A DNA stretch of 64,000 nucleotides from an uncultured Geobacteraceae bacterium (GTDB lineage: Bacteria; Desulfobacterota; Desulfuromonadia; Geobacterales; Pseudopelobacteraceae): assembly GCA_903901875.1 (NCBI GenBank), contig CAIUSO010000016.1, positions 20,519-84,518 of the forward strand, written 5' to 3'. Every line of letters starts with the position of its first letter. The first letter of the stretch is position 1. The position numbers were made by a program, and so were the translations under genes. The notes beneath the pieces were generated by a model that made no database searches, was not told the origin of the DNA, and saw nothing but the letters and a program-made list of their open reading frames with translations. Below are positions 53,913-62,193 of the stretch, piece after piece.

Positions 53913-56060
53913 ATGATTAATTCAGGCATGCTCTCTCTGGTAATAATGGCGAGGCACCACGGCATAGCAATTGATGAGGCCAGGCTACTCCATGAGTTTG
54001 GCCAAAAACCGTTTACGGAGCAGGTCATTCTCCGTGCCGCCAAACGCCTCGGCATGACCGCACGGGCGGTCACACAGGAACCGGAGCGACTGGATCGCAC
54101 ACCCCTTCCGGCCATCGCCAGCGATAAGGAAGGCAATTTTTTCATCGTTATCAGGTATGGCTACACACAGGGAGATACCACCAACCTTAAGGTTGTCATC
54201 CAGCGTCCCGACTCTCCTTCTGGGCAGATTCTGGAATTGCATGAATTTCTCGATATATGGTCCGGCCGTTTCATCTTCTGCATCTCTAAAGCCACCTACA
54301 TGAAGGAGTTGGGTAAATTTGACTTCAGCTGGTTCATCCCGGCAATTGTCAAATACCGTAAACTGCTTGCCGAAGTGATGGTGATCTCCTTTGCCATTCA
54401 GCTTCTCGGCCTGATTACCCCCCTGGGAATGCAGGTAGTCATGGACAAGGTGCTGGTCAACCACGCCATGAAGACCCTCAACGTGGTGGCCTTCGGCCTG
54501 CTCTGTGCCGCTTTCTTTGAAAATATCCTCACCGGCATCCGCACCTGGGTGTTTGCCATCACCTGCAGTAAAATCGATGTGGAGCTGGGTGCCCGGCTCT
54601 ATCGTCACCTTATCTCCCTCCCCACCGCCTATTTTCAGAGCCGCCGGGTGGGGGAATCAGTGGCACGGGTCCGGGAGCTTGAAAACATTCGTAGCTTCCT
54701 CACCAGCAACGCCCTCTCCCTGGTGCTGGACTTCTGTTTCTCTTTCGTCTATGCCGGAGTCATGGTGTGGTACAGTTTTCAGCTTTCCATGATTGTCTTC
54801 GCATCGCTGCCGTTCTACTTTCTTCTCTCCGTCGGCTTTACCCCTCTCCTCCGCGACCGTATCAAAGTTGCTTGTGAATGTGGTGCTAGAAACCAGTCGT
54901 TTCTGGTAGAATCATTAAGCGGCATTGACACGGTCAAATCAATGGCCGTCGAACCCCGCTGGGTCGACACCTGGGAAAAACAGCTGGCCGGTTACGTCAC
55001 CGCCGCCCTCAATACCGTTGCCATAGGCACGGTCGCCATGACCGGTGTCAGCACTGTCAGCAGGGTAGCCTCCATAGCTATCCTCTGGATCGGAGCTGCC
55101 CAGGTGGTTGACGGCAGCCTGTCGGTGGGGCAGTTGATCGCCTTTACCATGATGTCGGGGCGTTTGACCGACCCGATTCTCCGCATCGCCCAGCTCTGGA
55201 ACAGCTTCCAACAGGTCGGCGTCTCCATGGAACGAATGGGAGACATCCTCAACGCCCCCACGGAGATGTCCGGCAACAAAACCCGTATCCCCCGCCTCGA
55301 CGGCTCCATCGAGTTCGATCAGGTTTCGTTCCGCTACCGCCCCGATACCCCCGATATCATCCGTTCCGTCAGCGTCAAGATCGAGCCGGGACAGGTGATC
55401 GGCATCGTCGGCCGCTCCGGCTCGGGGAAAAGCACCCTGACCAAGCTGGTGCAGCGGCTCTACTCTCCGGACCGGGGACGGGTACTGATCGACGGCCAGG
55501 ATATAGCCATCATCGACACCACCTCCCTGCGTCATCAGTTAGGAGTAGTGCTCCAGGAAAACCTCCTGTTTACCGGCACCATCCGGGACAACATCGCCCT
55601 CTCCAACCCCGCCCTCCCCATCGAGCCGATCATGGAAGCGGCCAAACTGGCCGGTGCCCATGAATTCATCTGCGAGCTGCCGGAAGGGTACGACACCGGC
55701 GTAGGGGAGCATGGCAACGGGCTCTCGGGGGGACAACGGCAGCGGATAGCCATCGCCCGGACCCTCATCAGCAATCCCCGCATTCTCATTTTTGATGAAG
55801 CAACCAGTGCCCTTGACTATGAATCGGAGCAGATTATTCAGGAGAATATGCGAAGCATCTGTGCCAACCGGACCGTGTTGATCATCGCCCACCGGCTCTC
55901 TGCGGTGCGCCATGCGGACCGCATCCTGGTCATGGAGCGGGGCCAGGTGGTTGAGGATGGGCCCCATGAGGTTCTGCTCACCAAACCGGGAGGGATCTAT
56001 GCCCATCTCTACAGCTTACAGTTCGGCGGACAGGCCATGCCCGGAGGAGATGCGCTATGA
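53913..56060 (+). CDS. Type I secretion ABC transporter (HlyB-like, inactive C39-like domain)
   Basis: A 715-residue exporter. Residues about 1-130 are a C39-peptidase-like domain; the catalytic Cys is replaced by Ser4 ('INSGMLSLVIMARHHG') and the His by Asn ('GNFFIVIRYG'), so it should bind substrate without cleaving it, as in HlyB. Transmembrane helices span about 155-430 ('VMDKVLVNHAMKTLNVVAFG'). The nucleotide-binding domain has Walker A 'GIVGRSGSGKSTLTKLVQR', signature 'LSGGQRQRIAIARTLI' and Walker B 'ILIFDEATSALD'. It overlaps the HlyD gene by 4 bases. An uncleaved, C-terminal signal on the cargo fits the giant protein encoded divergently. Confidence 0.95.
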   Translation: MINSGMLSLVIMARHHGIAIDEARLLHEFGQKPFTEQVILRAAKRLGMTARAVTQEPERLDRTPLPAIASDKEGNFFIVIRYGYTQGDTTNLKVVIQRPDSPSGQILELHEFLDIWSGRFIFCISKATYMKELGKFDFSWFIPAIVKYRKLLAEVMVISFAIQLLGLITPLGMQVVMDKVLVNHAMKTLNVVAFGLLCAAFFENILTGIRTWVFAITCSKIDVELGARLYRHLISLPTAYFQSRRVGESVARVRELENIRSFLTSNALSLVLDFCFSFVYAGVMVWYSFQLSMIVFASLPFYFLLSVGFTPLLRDRIKVACECGARNQSFLVESLSGIDTVKSMAVEPRWVDTWEKQLAGYVTAALNTVAIGTVAMTGVSTVSRVASIAILWIGAAQVVDGSLSVGQLIAFTMMSGRLTDPILRIAQLWNSFQQVGVSMERMGDILNAPTEMSGNKTRIPRLDGSIEFDQVSFRYRPDTPDIIRSVSVKIEPGQVIGIVGRSGSGKSTLTKLVQRLYSPDRGRVLIDGQDIAIIDTTSLRHQLGVVLQENLLFTGTIRDNIALSNPALPIEPIMEAAKLAGAHEFICELPEGYDTGVGEHGNGLSGGQRQRIAIARTLISNPRILIFDEATSALDYESEQIIQENMRSICANRTVLIIAHRLSAVRHADRILVMERGQVVEDGPHEVLLTKPGGIYAHLYSLQFGGQAMPGGDAL

Positions 56061-57400
56061 GCCTGAAGCACAAACTCGAAGCTCAGGGTATGTTGTGGAA
56101 GCATTATCGAAAGACCTTCCGCACCTACTGGGCCCTGCGTAACCAGGTGGGAAGCGACCTGTTCCGGCGGGAAGAGGCGGAATTTCTGCCGGCGGCCCTG
56201 GAAATTCAGGAAAAGCCGGTCTCCCCCACACTCCGCATGACCGCAAAGGTTATTATTACTGTCCTGCTCATCGGCCTGGGGTGGACTTTTTTTGCCACCC
56301 TGGATATTTTCGTCTCCGCCTCAGGTGAAATCATCCCCCACGAACGGACGAAAACCGTTGCCTCCATCGACATGGCAAGTGTCAAGGCCCTCCATGTCAG
56401 TGAGGGACAACTGGTAAAAAAAGGTGATCTGCTCATCGAACTGGATACCACCGCCGTCGATGCGGAACATGACAAGGCAAAGAGCAACGTGACTGAAGCC
56501 CGCCTCAAGATCGCCCGCTCCCAGGCACTGATTGCGGCCATTGACAGCCGCCGGGCACCCCGTCTGTCTGCACTGGCCGACATTCCGCCACACCGGATCA
56601 TTGAAGTGCAGGAGCACCTGAACGGCCAGTACCGTGACTTCATGGCACGGGTACAACGCCTGGAGGGGAGCATCGCCCGCTATACGGAGTCTCTGGCGTT
56701 GATCACCCGGCGGGTTGCCGACTACAAGGAACTGGCAAACAACCATGATGTGTCAATGCACACCTATCTGGAGAAGGAGCAGGAACGTGCCGACATCGAA
56801 GGGCAGCTGAAAGACACTAAAAATCAGCTGACCGGCCTGATCGCAGACGCAAAGCGCATCGCCTATGATGAGCAGGAAGAGGCGGCAAAGACCATTGGTG
56901 AGGCCCGCCAGGACGTGACCCGTAATGCGGCCCACAGCAAACTGCTCAGACTGGTGGCACCCATAACCGGCACGGTACAACAGCTTGAGGTCTACACGGT
57001 GGGGGGGATCGTACCGGCCGCCCAGCCGCTCATGAAGATCGTTCCCAAAGAGGATCATGTTGAAGTGGTGGCCAAGATCGAAAACCGGGATGTGGGCTTT
57101 GTTGAGGTGGGCCAACTGGCCGCCGTCAAAGTAGACGCCTTCGATTACGCTAAATTCGGCTTCATTCAGGGAAAGGTGGTCAACATCTCACAGGATGCGG
57201 TCAAGGATGAAAAGAGAGGGCTCCTCTACTCACTGACCATCGCCCTGGACAAATCGACCATCCAGGTCAAAGAAAATGAGGTTCCCTTGACCGCCGGCAT
57301 GACCGTATCGGTGGATATCAAGACCGGCTCCCGCAGGGTCATCGAATATTTCCTTAGCCCGTTCGTCCAGCATAAACGGGAAAGCCTCCACGAGCGATAG
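56057..57400 (+). CDS. HlyD family type I secretion periplasmic adaptor
   Basis: A 447-residue membrane-fusion protein linking the ABC transporter to an outer-membrane TolC channel. A cytoplasmic N-terminus is followed by one transmembrane helix (about residues 56-77, 'VIITVLLIGLGWTFFATLDIF'). Then come the lipoyl half 'ASVKALHVSEGQLVKKGDLLIELD', a long coiled-coil hairpin (about 130-300), the second lipoyl half 'LRLVAPITGTVQQLEVYTVGGIVPAAQPLMKIVP' (in blocks) and a C-terminal beta domain. The ATG overlaps the end of the ABC gene. No TolC gene follows; the nearest in the window is in the mla operon at 14.8 kb. Confidence 0.95.
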   Translation: MSLKHKLEAQGMLWKHYRKTFRTYWALRNQVGSDLFRREEAEFLPAALEIQEKPVSPTLRMTAKVIITVLLIGLGWTFFATLDIFVSASGEIIPHERTKTVASIDMASVKALHVSEGQLVKKGDLLIELDTTAVDAEHDKAKSNVTEARLKIARSQALIAAIDSRRAPRLSALADIPPHRIIEVQEHLNGQYRDFMARVQRLEGSIARYTESLALITRRVADYKELANNHDVSMHTYLEKEQERADIEGQLKDTKNQLTGLIADAKRIAYDEQEEAAKTIGEARQDVTRNAAHSKLLRLVAPITGTVQQLEVYTVGGIVPAAQPLMKIVPKEDHVEVVAKIENRDVGFVEVGQLAAVKVDAFDYAKFGFIQGKVVNISQDAVKDEKRGLLYSLTIALDKSTIQVKENEVPLTAGMTVSVDIKTGSRRVIEYFLSPFVQHKRESLHER

Positions 57401-57528
57401 GAGGCAAGCTAACGGTCGTTCACCCATTCAGCGACGAATTCATTTGTGGGTATTCGTAGGGGCGTCAGTGATGTCCGGTTTGGTTTTTGCTGGTGGCACC
57501 CTTTCGCCCTAATCCGCCCTGACGGGCA

Positions 57529-57583
57529 CCTTCTCCCAGAGGGAGAAGGAAAAAAACACAACCCTTCTCCCCCCGGGAGAAGG
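57529..57583. repeat. Paired REP-like inverted repeats
   Basis: Two copies of the same 9-base-arm hairpin, CCTTCTCCC-AGA-GGGAGAAGG (57529-57549) and CCTTCTCCC-CCC-GGGAGAAGG (57563-57583), are separated by 13 bases within the 412-base gap after the HlyD gene. Such C/T-rich stem-loops are typical of dispersed REP/BIME elements and may also protect the 3' end of the hlyBD mRNA. Confidence 0.7.
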
Positions 57584-57650
57584 TGGCCAAAGGCCGGATG
57601 AGGGGATAAAGCAGCGAATTTTACCCCATGCAATTTGCTAACGGACCACA

Positions 57651-57782
57651 CGGTAGGGGGGTGTATAACTATACGCCCAAAAGTGGTGGCGTTACCGTCC
57701 ATTTCATTATTTGCAACTGGCACTGTGATATAAAATTAACGACACATATGGGAGGATGGGCGTATAATCAGCCCTCCCTACG
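57651..57782. repeat. MITE-like element with imperfect terminal inverted repeats
   Basis: The left end CGGTAGGGGG...TATACGCCC (57651-57678) is complementary, with a few mismatches, to the right end GGGCGTATA...CCCTCCCTACG (57758-57782). The 79-base interior has no ORF. The right end finishes 31 bases before the next gene, so it may contribute to that gene's leader. Confidence 0.55.
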
Positions 57783-57812
57783 AAAATCTTTTTTGCCGTT
57801 GGAGATTACAGC

Positions 57813-60080
57813 ATGCAGGTAGACAAAAAACAGCACAAAGCACTTAAGTGCCTCGAAAATGGCAAACTCCGTGAAGCTGAAGAGCTGTTCAGCCAGATCA
57901 TCAAAAGCAAACCCAACGATTTTGTCTCCCTGTTTTCCCTCGGCGTTGTCATGCAGAAAAGCGGCAACTCCCCCAAGGCTCTCGAATATATGGACCGGGC
58001 CATCAGGGTGAAACCGGATTTTGCCCTCTCCTGGTATAATAGAGGCTTTGCCCTCCAGGAGTTGCGAAGAAACAGTGAATCGGTGGAGAGTTATGACCGG
58101 GCTCTGTTCCTCGCCCCCACCAACACCGATGCCCTGGTAAATCGGGGGGTTGTCCTTCGGGAAATGGGGCTGTTTCGTGATGCGGTGGAAAATTATGAGC
58201 GTATTATCGCGCTCGAACCGGGTAACACGGCCGCCCTGAACAATATCGGTCTTCTCCATACCGATCTCAAACAGTATGATGAAGCCATTGCCGCCTTTGA
58301 GAAACTGCTCCGGCTTGACCCGGACTACGATTGCGCCCTCGGTGCCTATTGCAACGTACTGCAGCTGGCCTGTCACTGGGGGCCGCTGCCCGCTTGTGTC
58401 GCCGCCATCTCGACGGGACTGGCACTGGGAAAAAGCGTCAGTGTGGCCCTGGAGCTGCTGACCCTGTCTGAAACACCCCACGATCACCAGATCGGTGCCA
58501 CCATGTTCGGTGAGCGGCTGTTCCCTCCCCTCCCCCCGCTCTGGCGGGGTGAACGGTATAACCACGACAAAGTACGCATCGCCTATATTTCACCTGACCT
58601 TCAGGAACATCCGGTCACCCACCTGATGGCCGGTATCTTTGAACAGCACGACAAATCCCGTTTTGAAACCATCGCCCTCTCTCTGGGGAGTGTGGACAAC
58701 GGCCCCCTCCGTACCCGGATTGCGGCGACCTTTGACCAGTTCATCGAAGTGCGCCACAGAAGTACCGCCGAAATCGCCGAACTGATCAGGGCAATGGAAG
58801 TGGATATCGCCATCGATCTGGCTGGCTACACCGCCGGAGCACGCCCCGACATCTTTTCCCGACGCCCCGCCCCGGTCCAGGTCAACTACCTGGGCTATCC
58901 CGGGACCATGGGAATGGAATATTACGATTACATCATCGCCGACCGGTGGGTGATTCCGGAGGCAGATCAGCACTATTTCACCGAAAAGGTAGCCTACCTG
59001 CCGGACAGCTATCTTCCTTCCGACGACACCGTTGCCATTGCCGAGCGAACACCAACAAGAGAGGAATACGGTCTGCCGACCGAAGGATTTGTCTTCTGTT
59101 CGTTCAACCATAGTTACAAGATTACACCTGAAATATTCGATATCTGGATGGCCATTCTCTCGGCCATACCGGGCAGCGTCCTCTGGTTAATGAAGCTCAA
59201 CAGCCACGCGGAAGAGAATCTGCAGAAGGAGGCTGTGGCACGGAGGGTTGATCCCCAACGCCTGATCTTTGCTACCCGGGTCCCCCACATCTCGGACCAT
59301 CTGGCCCGCTATCAATTGGCCGACCTCTTCCTCGACACTACCCCCTACAACGCCCATACCACCGCCAGTGACGCCCTGTATGTGGGGTTGCCGGTGCTTA
59401 CCTGCCAAGGCACGGCTTTTCCGGGCAGAGTAGCTGGAAGCCTGCTGCAGACCATCGGTTTGCCGGAACTTATTACCGAAACCTTGCAGGAATACCAGGA
59501 CATGGCCATCGCCCTGGCACAGGACCGTTCCCGGCTGGAAGGGCTCAGGGACCGGCTCCATCAACTCCGCCAGGATACTCCTCTGTTTGACACCACACGC
59601 TTTTGCCGAAACCTGGAATCAGCCTTCACCACCATGTGGCAGCACCAGCAACAGGGTAAACGGCCTGAGTCTTTTACCGTGGCTCCGTCGGCAGCCACGG
59701 TAAAACAGCAGACGTTTTCCCCGGAGCAGGTTCTTCAGCAGGCCCTGTTACTTCAAGAGCAAGGAGAAGTACGGCAAGCCGCCCGGCTTTTCAGCCAATT
59801 ACTTGAAGCAGACCCGACCCATGTGGTTGCACTCTATTCCCTGGGGGTCCTCACCCTCAACGGCGGTGACCCGGTAGCTTCACTGCATTATTTTGACCGG
59901 GCCGCCCAGCTGAACCCACATTTCCCGCTGACCTGGTTCAACCGGGGTGTGGTACTGCAACGGCTGCAACGGTATGAAGAGGCACAAGCCAGCTACCAGA
60001 AAGCGGTGGAGTTGGATCCGACCTTTGAACAGGCACGGATGCATCGGGATACGCTTGCAATGGGCTTAAATCGCTCTTGA
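57813..60080 (+). CDS. TPR - GT41 (SPINDLY/OGT-like) protein glycosyltransferase
   Basis: A 755-residue cytoplasmic enzyme. Residues about 5-175 hold five TPR units ('ALEYMDRAIRVKPDFALSWYNRGFALQELRR'), which present the polypeptide acceptor. About 250-620 is the GT41 catalytic domain with His266 ('LQEHPVTHLMAG', equivalent to human OGT H498) and Lys436 ('FNHSYKITPEIF', equivalent to K842). It also has 'VQVNYLGYPGTMG' and 'LADLFLDTTPYNAHTTASDALY'. A second, C-terminal TPR block (about 645-750) is unusual and may widen substrate binding. GT41 includes O-GlcNAc, O-fucose and HMW1C-type N-glucose transferases; the donor here is unknown. It lies downstream of the secretion operon and is a paralogue of the gene at 62.2 kb. 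Confidence 0.93.
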   Translation: MQVDKKQHKALKCLENGKLREAEELFSQIIKSKPNDFVSLFSLGVVMQKSGNSPKALEYMDRAIRVKPDFALSWYNRGFALQELRRNSESVESYDRALFLAPTNTDALVNRGVVLREMGLFRDAVENYERIIALEPGNTAALNNIGLLHTDLKQYDEAIAAFEKLLRLDPDYDCALGAYCNVLQLACHWGPLPACVAAISTGLALGKSVSVALELLTLSETPHDHQIGATMFGERLFPPLPPLWRGERYNHDKVRIAYISPDLQEHPVTHLMAGIFEQHDKSRFETIALSLGSVDNGPLRTRIAATFDQFIEVRHRSTAEIAELIRAMEVDIAIDLAGYTAGARPDIFSRRPAPVQVNYLGYPGTMGMEYYDYIIADRWVIPEADQHYFTEKVAYLPDSYLPSDDTVAIAERTPTREEYGLPTEGFVFCSFNHSYKITPEIFDIWMAILSAIPGSVLWLMKLNSHAEENLQKEAVARRVDPQRLIFATRVPHISDHLARYQLADLFLDTTPYNAHTTASDALYVGLPVLTCQGTAFPGRVAGSLLQTIGLPELITETLQEYQDMAIALAQDRSRLEGLRDRLHQLRQDTPLFDTTRFCRNLESAFTTMWQHQQQGKRPESFTVAPSAATVKQQTFSPEQVLQQALLLQEQGEVRQAARLFSQLLEADPTHVVALYSLGVLTLNGGDPVASLHYFDRAAQLNPHFPLTWFNRGVVLQRLQRYEEAQASYQKAVELDPTFEQARMHRDTLAMGLNRS

Positions 60081-60146
60081 AAATACTGATTCAAAATTAT
60101 TATTGGGTGTGAAAAGACCAAAAAACATTCATGTTGAGGTACCCAT

Positions 60147-62069
60147 ATGTTTACTAAACGTCGCATTTTCGCTTTAATTTTCGACACAACTTTCATCTGT
60201 CTGTCACTCTGCCTGGCATTTCTCCTGCGCTTTGATTTCAGCATACCGCCGCAACAACTGGAGCTCTTTAAAGAGTGCCTGCTGGTAGTTATGATCGTCA
60301 AGCCACTGGTGTTTATCGCCACCGGGTTCTATAATAGCCTGTGGCGCTATGCCTCGGTTCAGGACGCGGTTGAGATTGGTAAGGGTGTGACCATTGCCTC
60401 GTTTATTGCCGTTTTTGCGGTGTTTTTTCTCAGAGAATTTACCCCGGTTCCCCGTTCGATCTTTGTTCTCGACTGGATTTTGCTGCTGGCATTTTTGACC
60501 ACGAGTCGCCTGATATGGCGCATTATTCGTGAGACGTATGTTGTTAATAAAAGTACCGAAGGGCCTCGGACGCTCATCGTTGGCGCCGGAGAAGCGGGGA
60601 GTTTGCTGCTGAAAGAAATACGCCGTCAGCCCCATGCCTCATACCAGGTGTGCGGTTTCGTGGATGATGATCCGGAGAAAAAAGGCATGAGATTGCACGG
60701 GGTACCGGTATTGGGAGCAACCCGACAGCTGAAATCCCTGATCAGTGCCCATGAAGTTGAAGACGTGATAATTGCCATGCCTTCGGCCGATGGGAAGGCA
60801 CTGCGCAGTATCATGGATTCGTGTAAAAATGCCAACGTCACCTTTAAAACACTCCCCAGCATTGGCGAACTGATTGATGGGACCTTGACCATATCACAGA
60901 TCAAGAATGTGGAAATCGATGACCTGCTCGGAAGGGAACCGGTAGTGCTTGACCGGGAATTGATCGGCAGTTACCTGAATAAAAAGAGGGTGCTGGTAAG
61001 TGGCGCCGGGGGGAGTATCGGCAGTGAAATTTGCCGTCAGGTGGCCCTGTTCGGCCCGGAAAAGCTCATTTTACTCGATCAGGCGGAAACACCGCTCTAT
61101 GCCATAGAAAAGGAGCTGATCGCCCGTTTTCCTGAGCTGCGCATCATGCCACTGATCGCCGATGTCCGTGATCGTGACAAAGTAATGGCCGCCTTTGAGG
61201 AATTTGAGCCGGAGGTAGTTTTTCATGCTGCGGCGTATAAACATGTGCCGATGATGGAGTATAATCCGGGTCAGGCCATACTGAACAATGTCTTCGGCTC
61301 ACGGAATATCGCCGATGCGGCCCATCGATTCAAGGTGCGCAACATGGTCATGATTTCCACCGACAAGGCGGTTAACCCGACCAATGTCATGGGGGCCACT
61401 AAACGGGCTGCGGAAATTTATATTCAGGCCTTATCACGGACGAGCAGTACCAAATTTACCACGGTGCGCTTTGGCAATGTGTTGGGGAGTAATGGCAGCG
61501 TTATTCCGTTGTTCAAGGAGCAGATTGCCAAAGGGGGGCCGGTCACCGTTACGGACAAGCGTATTATCCGCTATTTTATGACCATACCGGAGGCAACCCA
61601 GCTGGTGTTGCAAGCCGGCAGCATGGGAAGCGGCAGCGAGGTGCTGGTGCTTGATATGGGAGACCCGGTCCGAATTATCGATCTGGCGGAAGAGTTGATT
61701 CGTCTTTCCGGTTTGACTCCCTATGAAGATATCGACATCGTTGTCACCGGCCTCAGGCCGGGTGAAAAGCTTTTTGAAGAGTTGCTGATTGATGGTGAAG
61801 GAATATTGCCAACCACCCATGAAAAGATCAAGGTGCTGGCACCGGTTACTCTGGATATTGAGCCGATCAGGCAAGAGCTTGAAATCTTGTACGCTGCGGC
61901 CCGGTCGAATTCTGTTGATCAGTTGATAGAATCGCTGAAACGGCTGGTGCCTGAATTCAAACCTTCATACAGCTTTATCGGCCAAGCCCCCCCCACGTTT
62001 CAGAGAGTGAGGCCCGATCTGTTTCCCCCTTCGCCATCTCGTAAGGTTTTACCGATGAGAAAAAATTGA
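60147..62069 (+). CDS. Membrane UDP-sugar 4,6-dehydratase (PglF/WbpM/CapD family)
   Basis: A 640-residue inner-membrane protein. Four transmembrane helices occupy about residues 10-130. A first Rossmann-like domain ('LIVGAGEAGSLLLKEI') precedes the short-chain dehydratase domain, with NAD-binding 'GAGGSIGS' (286-293), 'AAYKHVPMMEYNP' and the active-site segment 'STDKAVNPTNVMGATKRAAE'. There Met415 takes the place of the usual Tyr of YxxxK and Lys419 is kept, the pattern of WbpM/PglF enzymes. These convert UDP-GlcNAc to a 4-keto-6-deoxy sugar, the first step to bacillosamine or QuiNAc/FucNAc. It sits between two protein glycosyltransferase genes, so it may supply a modified donor sugar. Confidence 0.92.
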   Translation: MFTKRRIFALIFDTTFICLSLCLAFLLRFDFSIPPQQLELFKECLLVVMIVKPLVFIATGFYNSLWRYASVQDAVEIGKGVTIASFIAVFAVFFLREFTPVPRSIFVLDWILLLAFLTTSRLIWRIIRETYVVNKSTEGPRTLIVGAGEAGSLLLKEIRRQPHASYQVCGFVDDDPEKKGMRLHGVPVLGATRQLKSLISAHEVEDVIIAMPSADGKALRSIMDSCKNANVTFKTLPSIGELIDGTLTISQIKNVEIDDLLGREPVVLDRELIGSYLNKKRVLVSGAGGSIGSEICRQVALFGPEKLILLDQAETPLYAIEKELIARFPELRIMPLIADVRDRDKVMAAFEEFEPEVVFHAAAYKHVPMMEYNPGQAILNNVFGSRNIADAAHRFKVRNMVMISTDKAVNPTNVMGATKRAAEIYIQALSRTSSTKFTTVRFGNVLGSNGSVIPLFKEQIAKGGPVTVTDKRIIRYFMTIPEATQLVLQAGSMGSGSEVLVLDMGDPVRIIDLAEELIRLSGLTPYEDIDIVVTGLRPGEKLFEELLIDGEGILPTTHEKIKVLAPVTLDIEPIRQELEILYAAARSNSVDQLIESLKRLVPEFKPSYSFIGQAPPTFQRVRPDLFPPSPSRKVLPMRKN

Positions 62070-62193
62070 TGCGGCGTTTTCCGTTCTGGCTAACGGTCCA
62101 TAATCATTATTCCTTTGATTAATCTGCGTAATTCCATGTAATCTAGGGATTCTGAATCACTACACCATCTATCCCCCGTGAGGTCCATCCCCC

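Noticed and set aside
57768..58565. 265-codon minus-strand ORF over the GT41 start
   Set aside because: Opposite-strand image of TPR repeats; the plus-strand protein has full GT41 motifs.
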